NCBI GenBank assembly: GCA_947074125.1
Contig: CAMTOM010000126.1
Coordinates: forward strand, 1 to 5,358
Source of the DNA: an uncultured Desulfovibrionaceae bacterium
Lineage (GTDB): Bacteria; Desulfobacterota; Desulfovibrionia; Desulfovibrionales; Desulfovibrionaceae
DNA length: 5,358 nt
Direction of reading: 5' to 3'
Each line of letters starts with the position of its first letter. Within the stretch, counting starts at the first letter, position 1. The position numbers were made by a program, and so were the translations under genes. Shown piece after piece: positions 1 to 4,458 of this stretch. Below the pieces are notes generated by a model. It was not told where the DNA came from. It saw nothing but the letters and a program-made list of their open reading frames with translations, and ran no database searches.

Positions 1-13
1 ACGAAGACTTTGG

Positions 14-149
14 TGCAAATTTGCAACGGTGTGCACTTTTGCACAACAAAAAGAAGAAGAAGTGTGCAAAAATACACCACCACAGCCAAAGACAAAAAAA
101 TAGAATATTTTCAGCATGTTATAAATACAGATTCGTGTTTTTTTGCACA
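14..149. promoter_or_regulatory. Cluster of TGT-N10-ACA-like inverted repeats (candidate upstream activator sites)
   Basis: The best site, 30-45, has TGTGCA and TGCACA arms around a 4-base spacer, a perfect 6-bp inverted repeat that also reads as TGT-N10-ACA. Site 14-25 is the perfect palindrome TGCAAATTTGCA with the same TGCA-N4-TGCA geometry, its centre 18 bp upstream of the best site. Site 62-77 (GTGT...ACAC) shares the TGTGCA left half at 63-68. A fourth degenerate copy at 134-149 keeps only the TGCACA right half. TGT-N10-ACA is the known format of NifA-type enhancers, and Fis-type HTH domains of other sigma-54 activators bind similar dyads. Assignment to the activator in this window is inference: the sites lie about 290-430 bp upstream of the predicted start point, farther than usual. 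Confidence 0.4.
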
Positions 150-180
150 TATTTACTAGTAATCATTGCTATATTTACTA
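149..180. repeat. 10-bp direct repeat ATATTTACTA with TTACTAGTAA palindrome
   Basis: ATATTTACTA occurs at 149-158 and again at 171-180, offset by 22 bp, about two helical turns. The first copy runs into the perfect 10-bp palindrome TTACTAGTAA (153-162). The half-motif TTACTA/TAGTAA recurs at 260-265, at 380-385 and 389-394 in the promoter-proximal inverted repeat, and at 4260-4265 after dctM. This may be a second operator family. In such AT-rich DNA, chance recurrence is a real alternative. Confidence 0.3.
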
Positions 181-302
181 TAATACTCCCCTCCACTCCT
201 TTTTTCTGCTTACAATGCGCTCATACAGAGAATTCTAAATACGAACTCTATGCCACTATTAGTAATGCCTCTCACATAAAACACTGCTCTACTTTCTAGG
301 CG

Positions 303-327
303 GAGTATAAAAAATACAGATATACTC
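303..327. repeat. 7-bp inverted repeat GAGTATA/TATACTC
   Basis: GAGTATA at 303-309 and TATACTC at 321-327 are perfect complements around an 11-base A-rich spacer. The stem is mostly A/T and no T-tract follows, so it is not a convincing terminator. It could be a protein-binding dyad in the control region. Nothing here identifies the binder. Confidence 0.25.
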
Positions 328-367
328 TCCAAAAATCCTCTAAAAGTAGGCATAATTATAAATTCTT

Positions 368-414
368 CTTGTGAGGTAATAGTAATTTTTACTATTTGAG
401 CTTTTTTTCACAAG
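368..414. repeat. Nested inverted repeat abutting the promoter
   Basis: The inner repeat has AATAGTAA (378-385) and TTACTATT (389-396), perfect 8-bp arms around TTT. The outer repeat has CTTGTGA (368-374) and TCACAAG (408-414), perfect 7-bp arms. The right outer arm overlaps the candidate sigma-70 -35 hexamer and ends at the base before the sigma-54 -24 element. The two repeats are not concentric (centres near 387 and 391) but can fold together as one structure with an asymmetric internal loop. It could be an operator for a repressor or activator, or a cruciform. A terminator of an upstream transcript (stem, then CTTTTTTT at 401-408) is possible, but the inner stem is too A/T-rich to be persuasive. 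Confidence 0.45.
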
Positions 415-435
415 TGGTACTCTTCTTGCTATAAT
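407..435 (+). promoter_or_regulatory. Sigma-70-type promoter overlapping the sigma-54 promoter
   Basis: TTCACA (407-412, five of six to TTGACA) and a perfect TATAAT (430-435) are separated by 17 bases, the optimal spacing. The spacer contains the whole sigma-54 core except its last base, so the two holoenzymes could not bind together. In a region this A/T-rich a chance TATAAT is not rare, but the matched -35 and spacing make it worth recording. The start point would be near 442, essentially the same as for RpoN. Confidence 0.5.
415..430 (+). promoter_or_regulatory. Sigma-54 (RpoN) -24/-12 promoter
   Basis: TGGTAC-TCTTC-TTGCT matches the consensus TGGCAC-N5-TTGCW with one change (C to T) in the -24 block. 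The invariant GG (416-417) and GC (428-429) are separated by exactly 10 bases, as RpoN requires. The predicted start point is near 441, giving a leader of about 50 bases before the amidohydrolase ATG. A PAS/AAA+ sigma-54 activator gene in the same block supports the assignment. This would be the regulated promoter for the amidohydrolase and TRAP genes. Confidence 0.7.
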
Positions 436-482
436 AAGAATATGCAATAAGCCAGCGACTTTTGCGTTTCATTTACTTATGT

Positions 483-486
483 GGAG
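483..486 (+). promoter_or_regulatory. Ribosome binding site deciding the amidohydrolase start
   Basis: GGAG sits 5 bases before the ATG at 492. A TTG at 462 opens the same frame ten codons earlier but has no Shine-Dalgarno sequence and would add a tail (MRFIYLCGVP) ahead of the family-typical beginning MKIIDFRFRP. The ATG at 492 is therefore preferred. Confidence 0.8.
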
Positions 487-491
487 TGCCC

Positions 492-1325
492 ATGAAAATA
501 ATAGATTTCCGCTTCCGCCCCAATGTCCCCGCTACTGTGCAGGGAATGCTGGAGCATCCTGTTTTCGGAGAATTTCACCGCTTTGCTGGTTATCCAGAAC
601 GTGCTCGTGCGCAATCTATTGAAGAGATCATTGCTGATATGGATACGTACAATGTCGTGAAAGGCGTCATTACCAGTCGCGATGCTGAAACTACCTATAA
701 TTGTCCTTCTGGCAATGCCGGTGTCATTCCTTACCTTGAGCAGTATCCAGATCGCTTCATTGGCATGGCAGGCCTTGACCCGCACAAAGCCATGAATGCT
801 CTTTCCGAGCTGAAAAATATGGTCGAAAAGTACGGGTTTAAAGGAGCAGCCATTGATCCCTATCTGGCAAAGATTCCCGCTGATGATGCTCTTTTCACTC
901 CCATTTACGCGGCATGCTGTAGCTATGACATCCCCATTGTCATCACAACAGGCATGGCGACACTGGTCGCAGGGGCTGACCCCTATCACTGTCACCCCCA
1001 TCATATTGATGCTGTTGCCCGCCAGTTTCCTTCCTTAAAAATCGTTATCAGCCACGGCTGCTATCCCTGGGTTAATGAAGTCATCATGGTGGTGCATCGC
1101 AATCGCAATATTTATCTTGAGCTGTCTGAATATGAACAGTCCCCCTTTGCAGAAGGCTATATTCAGGCTGCCAACACCATGATTGGCGACAAGGTTATTT
1201 TTGCCAGCGCACATCCCTTCCTCGATTTTAAGGGGCAGATAGCCCTGTATAAAAAACTCCCCTTCAGCCCCCAAACTCTGGAAAACATTTTTTATAATAA
1301 TCCAGCTCATCTGCTGGGATTGTAA
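492..1325 (+). CDS. Amidohydrolase_2 (ACMSD-like) family protein, metal site largely lost
   Basis: This 277-residue protein fits the usual size of amidohydrolase_2 (PF04909) TIM-barrel proteins. Family landmarks are a start resembling the IDxHxHP strand (IDFRFRP, 4-10), a GLDPHKA segment (94-100), PIVITTG (148-154), FPSLKIVISHGCYPW (179-193), VIFASAHPF (235-243) and a C-terminal NNPAHLLGL (269-277) matching the common N-A-x-x-L-x-L ending. In ACMSD-type enzymes the metal is held by HxH, two later histidines and an aspartate. Here HxH is R7-F-R9, the barrel-strand His is T152, only H188 remains, and the Asp of the SDxP motif is A240. It may be a non-canonical hydrolase, lyase or lactonase, or a non-catalytic binding protein. 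No signal peptide is visible, so it should be cytoplasmic. It is first in the block, 54 bases ahead of dctP with no terminator between, so probably co-transcribed, and may handle the TRAP substrate. The fold is confident; the reaction is unknown. Confidence 0.85.
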   Translation: MKIIDFRFRPNVPATVQGMLEHPVFGEFHRFAGYPERARAQSIEEIIADMDTYNVVKGVITSRDAETTYNCPSGNAGVIPYLEQYPDRFIGMAGLDPHKAMNALSELKNMVEKYGFKGAAIDPYLAKIPADDALFTPIYAACCSYDIPIVITTGMATLVAGADPYHCHPHHIDAVARQFPSLKIVISHGCYPWVNEVIMVVHRNRNIYLELSEYEQSPFAEGYIQAANTMIGDKVIFASAHPFLDFKGQIALYKKLPFSPQTLENIFYNNPAHLLGL

Positions 1326-1368
1326 TCTTTTTCCGCTTTCAGTTTTTCTGGAAGCTAACCTTCAGTAC

Positions 1369-1373
1369 AGGAG
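1369..1373 (+). promoter_or_regulatory. Ribosome binding site of dctP
   Basis: AGGAG lies 6 bases before the ATG at 1380, a near-ideal Shine-Dalgarno match and spacing, and fixes the dctP start. The 54-base gap from the previous gene shows no hairpin followed by a T-tract, which favours read-through. Confidence 0.8.
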
Positions 1374-1379
1374 AAACTC

Positions 1380-2381
1380 ATGAGACGCTTGTTTGCCATA
1401 TGCGCTATAGCCGCCATAACCATCAGCACGAGTGTTGCTGCCACGGCTGCCGAATACAAGAAAATGACCATTCGTGCCGCCACAGCCAATCCACAGGGTA
1501 GTCTGCACGTCACTGCCATAGATAAATTCAAGGAAATTGTGGAAAAAGAATCCAATGGCGCCATTACCGTTCAAACATTTTACGGTGGTTCTCTTGGCGA
1601 TGAGCAGGCAAATGTGAAGCAACTGCGTAACCAGGAAGTTCATCTGGCCGTACTAGCCTGCGGCAATCTCACTCCCTTTGCGCCATCTGCTGGTGTGTAT
1701 TATCTGCCATATATGTTCCCCAATCCCCAGGACGCCAACAAGCTTTTTGCCAATGAAGCTTTTAATGCAAAAGTTGCGGATCAAATCGCCAAGCAAAGCG
1801 GTACCCGTCCTCTGGCATGGTTAAAGGGAGGCTATCGCGTTATTACCAATTCCAAACATCCCATTACCAAGATCGAAGAGCTGAAGGGTTTGAAAATCCG
1901 TGTTCCTGCCGTGGAATTGCAGCTTGAGGCCTTCCGTTCCTGGGGTGTTGAGCCCCATCCACTCGCCTGGTCTGAAACATTTAATGCTCTCCAGCAGGGC
2001 GTTGCTGACGGTCAGGAAAATCCCCACGCCATTAACCGTGACCAGAAATTCTGGGAAGTGCAAAAGTATATCACCAATGTACATTATCTATTGTGGGTTG
2101 GCCCCATGCTGGTAAGCGAGCGTTGGTACGGAAAGCTTGATGATGCGACCAAGACACTGGTCAATAAGGCTGCACAAGAAGCCGCTGCGTACGAATGGCA
2201 GTGGTCGGATGAGCAGGAAGAACTCGCACTCAAGGCATGTCTTGAGCATGGCATGTCCATCAACGATCTGGAAGATGAAGCTAAATGGATGGAAGCAGCC
2301 CGCTCTATCTGGCCCAAGTTTTATGACAAGGTAGGCGGTAAGGATCTTGTAGACGAAGCCCTCGCAATTATTGCGCAATAG
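1380..2381 (+). CDS. dctP: TRAP transporter periplasmic solute-binding protein (DctP family)
   Basis: This 333-residue protein is full length for the family. It has a Sec signal peptide: RR at 2-3, a hydrophobic core at 4-15, and an Ala-rich cleavage zone around ATAAE (21-25), giving a periplasmic mature protein. Typical DctP landmarks follow: VTAIDKFKEIVEKESNG (44-60), TVQTFYGGSLGDE (63-75), a middle segment with YLPYMFPN (108-115), KGGYRVITNSKHPI (149-162), LKGLKIRVP (168-176) and NALQQGVADGQENP (202-215). In characterised DctP proteins the arginine of the IRVP segment, here R174, forms a salt bridge with the ligand carboxylate, and N214 in the QENP loop lies in the hinge/ligand region, so a carboxylate-bearing solute is likely. 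The exact ligand cannot be read from sequence. It delivers solute to the DctQ/DctM complex encoded next. A strong hairpin after the stop probably raises its level relative to the membrane subunits. Confidence 0.95.
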   Translation: MRRLFAICAIAAITISTSVAATAAEYKKMTIRAATANPQGSLHVTAIDKFKEIVEKESNGAITVQTFYGGSLGDEQANVKQLRNQEVHLAVLACGNLTPFAPSAGVYYLPYMFPNPQDANKLFANEAFNAKVADQIAKQSGTRPLAWLKGGYRVITNSKHPITKIEELKGLKIRVPAVELQLEAFRSWGVEPHPLAWSETFNALQQGVADGQENPHAINRDQKFWEVQKYITNVHYLLWVGPMLVSERWYGKLDDATKTLVNKAAQEAAAYEWQWSDEQEELALKACLEHGMSINDLEDEAKWMEAARSIWPKFYDKVGGKDLVDEALAIIAQ

Positions 2382-2389
2382 TGACTTTT

Positions 2390-2433
2390 GTGGCGTGTGC
2401 GGCACGACCTTGTGACGCACACGCCACTCTTTT
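2390..2433 (+). terminator. Intercistronic hairpin with U-tract (attenuator / mRNA stabiliser)
   Basis: GTGGCGTGTGCG (2390-2401) and CGCACACGCCAC (2416-2427) are perfect 12-bp complements. Inside them CAC (2403-2405) can pair with GTG (2412-2414) across a G-A mismatch, leaving a 6-base GACCTT loop. TCTTTT (2428-2433) follows the stem. It starts 9 bases after the dctP stop and ends 5 bases before the dctQ Shine-Dalgarno. A GC-rich stem with a short U-run is intrinsic-terminator architecture. Because dctQM lack another evident promoter, partial termination or 3'-end protection of dctP mRNA is more likely than a full stop. Hairpins between binding-protein and permease genes are a known way to make more binding protein, as at malE-malF. 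Confidence 0.75.
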
Positions 2434-2438
2434 ATTAC

Positions 2439-2442
2439 GGAG
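2439..2442 (+). promoter_or_regulatory. Ribosome binding site deciding the dctQ start
   Basis: GGAG lies 5 bases before the ATG at 2448. The frame stays open upstream to a TTG at 2388, but that extension would be translated through the terminator-like stem and has no Shine-Dalgarno sequence, so it is rejected. Proximity of the stem (ending at 2427) to this site means hairpin folding could also influence dctQ translation. Confidence 0.8.
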
Positions 2443-2447
2443 TTTGT

Positions 2448-2957
2448 ATGAATGCTGTCAAAACACTTTACAGCCACTTTGAAGAATACATGGCTACAGC
2501 ATGTGTTGCTCTCATGATCCTGTGCCTGTTTATACAGGTAGCTGTACGCATCATAAGCGGTTCCGCTTTGGCATGGACAGAAGAACTTTCCCGCTACAGT
2601 TTTATCTGGGCTGTTTATCTTGGAGCGGCTCTGGCAGCAAAACGCGCTGCACATGTGCGCATCACCGCCCAATTTATTAAAATGCCCATCCCGGCACGCC
2701 TTTTCTTCCGCATCCTTGCAGATATCATCTGGATTGCAGGCTGTATTTATGTCGCTGTTCAGGGTTTGGATGTCATTCAGGATGGTCTTGCCTTTCCAGA
2801 GACCTCACCCACACTTGGTGTTACAAAAGCCTGGATTGAAACTATTATCCCCATCAGTTTTATTATGGTCGCCTGGCGTATTCTTGAAAATTATATTGTG
2901 CATATCAAACACAACAAGCTTTTGGATATGGTTAACTATGAGGAGAGTACGACATGA
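2448..2957 (+). CDS. dctQ: TRAP transporter small membrane subunit (DctQ family)
   Basis: This 169-residue inner-membrane protein has the usual four hydrophobic segments, roughly 16-38, 50-66, 86-106 and 131-148. The signature WTEELSRYSFIWAVYLGAAL (43-62), followed by KRAAHVRI (65-72), is the hallmark of DctQ. A Pro/Gly-containing stretch with SPTLGVTKAWIE (120-131) precedes the last helix, as in the family. DctQ pairs with DctM to form the membrane part of the TRAP carrier and helps dock the binding protein. The reading frame ends inside the dctM start (ATGA overlap at 2954-2957), so the two are probably translationally coupled. Nothing is missing compared with homologues. Starting at the upstream TTG (2388) would give an unsupported 20-residue N-terminal extension. 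Confidence 0.93.
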   Translation: MNAVKTLYSHFEEYMATACVALMILCLFIQVAVRIISGSALAWTEELSRYSFIWAVYLGAALAAKRAAHVRITAQFIKMPIPARLFFRILADIIWIAGCIYVAVQGLDVIQDGLAFPETSPTLGVTKAWIETIIPISFIMVAWRILENYIVHIKHNKLLDMVNYEESTT

Positions 2958-4252
2958 GCCCATTAGAAACCACACTCATCGGCCTTGCCGTCATGTTGCT
3001 TTTAGGCATGCCGATTTATATGTCGCTTATTGTTTCTGCTGTCATTGCTCTTGTGACTGGTGACATTCTCCCTCTCTCCGTTATCCATAATTCACTTTTT
3101 GAAGGTCTGAATATCTTTCCGCTCCTCGCAATTCCCTGCTTTGTCGTTGCCGGAACACTCATGGAATACGGCAATATCACACATCAGATTATTGAAGTCG
3201 CCAAACAGCTCGTCGGGCGCGTGCATGGGGGACTCGGCATTACCACCATTCTGGCGTGTACTTTTTTTGCCGCCATTTCCGGATCAGGGCCAGGAACTGT
3301 CGCCGCTGTAGGAACATTACTTGTCCCAGCCATGATCAAGAGCGGTTACTCCAAAGATTACGCTGCCGCAGCAGCCTCATCAGGCGGCACTATAGGCATT
3401 CTCATTCCACCATCCAACCCTATGATTATTTACGCCATCCTGAGCAACACCTCGGTGACAGCCATGTTCACCGCAGGCTTCATCCCCGGCTTTATCGTTG
3501 CGTTCAGTATGATCATGACAGCCTATATGCTCGCCAGAAAAGGCAGTTTCAAGGGTGAAGATGAAGTAGCTCCCTTCCACTTGACGACCTTTCTCAAGTC
3601 ATGTGGCAAATCTTTCTTTGCACTGGCAACGCCTGTCATCATTCTTGGTTCTATTTATTCTGGCTATGCCACTCCCGTTGAAGCCTCTGTCGTCGCCATT
3701 GTCTGGGCTCTTTTTGTGGGTATTTGTATCAACCGCACACTCAAGCCTGTACATATTTACAGATCTCTTTTGGAAGGCGCCATGACTTGCGGCGTTATCC
3801 TGCTTATTGTGGGAGCATCAAGTCTTTTTGGGAAAATACTTACTTTTGAGGAAGCGCCACAACGACTGACCTCACTGGTACTTGGCATCTCAGAAAATCC
3901 CCAGATGGTTCTGCTCATGATCGTTGTCGTGCTCTATATGCTTGGCATGTTCATGGAAACACTGTCTACCATCATTATTCTTGTACCTGTCTTGTTGCCT
4001 GTGATTCTTGCACTGGGCATTGATCCCATTCATTTTGGCATCATCCTTGTTGTCACAAACAATGTTGCCATGCTGACACCACCATTAGGAGTTAATCTGT
4101 TCGTTGCCTCGCGCATCGCAGGTATTTCCGTAGAGCGTATTTCAGTTGCCGTTATCCCCTATTTGATTGCGCTCACACTGTGTATACTGCTCTTCTGTTT
4201 TATACCTTCCCTCAGCACATGGCTGCCAGAAGTACTTGGATATGGGCAGTAA
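2954..4252 (+). CDS. dctM: TRAP transporter large membrane subunit (DctM family)
   Basis: This 432-residue, very hydrophobic protein is the normal length for a separate DctM, a member of the ion-transporter superfamily. It forms the translocation channel and couples solute import to a Na+ (or H+) gradient. Conserved motifs are present in order: FFAAISGSGPGTVAAVG (104-120), GTIGILIPPSNPMIIYA (145-161), SGYATPVEAS (236-245) and NNVAMLTPPLGVNLFVASRI (369-388). The paired Ser/Gly/Pro-rich motifs at 107-120 and 374-384 correspond to the re-entrant hairpin regions that hold ions and substrate in this fold. The ATG at 2954 overlaps the dctQ stop and has GAGGAG at 2940-2945, 8 bases upstream. The gene ends at TAA 4250-4252. 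No clear intrinsic terminator follows, so some read-through into the activator gene is possible. Substrate is not readable from this subunit. Confidence 0.95.
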   Translation: MSPLETTLIGLAVMLLLGMPIYMSLIVSAVIALVTGDILPLSVIHNSLFEGLNIFPLLAIPCFVVAGTLMEYGNITHQIIEVAKQLVGRVHGGLGITTILACTFFAAISGSGPGTVAAVGTLLVPAMIKSGYSKDYAAAAASSGGTIGILIPPSNPMIIYAILSNTSVTAMFTAGFIPGFIVAFSMIMTAYMLARKGSFKGEDEVAPFHLTTFLKSCGKSFFALATPVIILGSIYSGYATPVEASVVAIVWALFVGICINRTLKPVHIYRSLLEGAMTCGVILLIVGASSLFGKILTFEEAPQRLTSLVLGISENPQMVLLMIVVVLYMLGMFMETLSTIIILVPVLLPVILALGIDPIHFGIILVVTNNVAMLTPPLGVNLFVASRIAGISVERISVAVIPYLIALTLCILLFCFIPSLSTWLPEVLGYGQ

Positions 4253-4274
4253 GAGGCAATAGTAAGGCAACAAC

Positions 4275-4303
4275 TTGAATATATTGCAAAGTTAGTCTAC
4301 GAT
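4275..4303 (+). promoter_or_regulatory. Possible sigma-70 promoter of the activator gene
   Basis: TTGAAT (4275-4280) and TACGAT (4298-4303) are spaced by 17 bases, each matching four of six consensus positions and keeping the key TTGA and TA...AT bases. The transcript would begin near 4310 with about 150 bases of leader containing the inverted repeats. A separate constitutive promoter would make sense for a regulator that must exist before the sigma-54 promoter fires. The match is weak. Confidence 0.3.
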
Positions 4304-4307
4304 GTGA

Positions 4308-4407
4308 AGCATGCCTGTAGCAAAGCATTCTTGGCTTTTACCTAGATGTACACATACTCAAAGGTACGTACTCTGAAAAAAGCGGAATGCGGGCTCACAG
4401 GCATGCT
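4308..4407. repeat. Widely spaced 11-bp inverted repeat AGCATGCCTGT/ACAGGCATGCT
   Basis: AGCATGCCTGT (4308-4318) and ACAGGCATGCT (4397-4407) are perfect complements separated by 78 bases. Each arm contains the palindrome GCATGC. It may form a long-range stem in the activator leader or mark two binding sites able to loop DNA. A second repeat, TGCGGG (4388-4393) with CCCGCA (4417-4422), would compete with it, because its 23-base loop encloses the right arm. Function is unknown. Confidence 0.4.
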
Positions 4408-4458
4408 GCAACATCTCCCGCACAGTTCTCACCATTGTCAGGTAATAAAAAAGACACG

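Larger units (their letters stand above)
1..414. other. AT-rich upstream intergenic region with regulatory-type symmetry
   Basis: No convincing gene lies here. The one long forward open frame (21-299) would start at TTG with no ribosome binding site and encodes low-complexity Lys/His/Phe/Ile-rich sequence. The stretch is visibly richer in A/T than the genes that follow. Its content is symmetric DNA: TGCA-containing inverted repeats at 14-77 and 134-149, an (AAG)4 run at 51-62, a palindrome and direct repeat at 149-180, an inverted repeat at 303-327 and a nested inverted repeat at 368-414. Everything to the right is on the + strand, so this is most simply the control region of the amidohydrolase-TRAP block. 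Its left end could instead belong to an unseen gene beyond position 1. Confidence 0.7.
4253..4458. other. Spacer between dctM and the activator gene
   Basis: These 206 bases contain no credible gene; the forward frame at 4346-4549 lacks a binding site and overlaps the real activator start in another frame. Visible elements are AATAGTAA at 4258-4265, a weak promoter at 4275-4303, a wide 11-bp inverted repeat (4308-4318 with 4397-4407) and a 6-bp GC-rich inverted repeat (4388-4393 with 4417-4422). None of the stems is followed by a T-tract, so no confident terminator separates the transporter from the regulator. Confidence 0.6.

Noticed and set aside
179..184. TATAAT as a -10 hexamer
   Set aside because: No acceptable -35 hexamer lies 16-18 bases upstream, and no gene begins at a sensible distance downstream.
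21..299. 92-codon forward open frame with one hydrophobic stretch
   Set aside because: It starts at TTG with no ribosome binding site, is low-complexity, lies in AT-rich DNA with several dyads, and resembles no known family.
378..408. Intrinsic terminator (AATAGTAA stem followed by CTTTTTTT)
   Set aside because: The stem is almost all A/T and the T-run begins several bases after it. It lies directly upstream of the promoter, so an operator or structural role is equally likely.
368..414. CRP-type site suggested by TTGTGA...TCACAA
   Set aside because: The half-sites are separated by over 30 bases, whereas CRP sites need TGTGA-N6-TCACA.
477..1004. 175-codon minus-strand open frame opposite the amidohydrolase gene
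   Set aside because: It is fully antisense to a well-supported gene, and its composition (Cys/His/Ile-rich, no domain) is that of a shadow frame.
2088..2672. 194-codon minus-strand open frame across the dctP-dctQ junction
   Set aside because: It overlaps two confidently identified genes and the hairpin, has no recognisable domain and no binding site.
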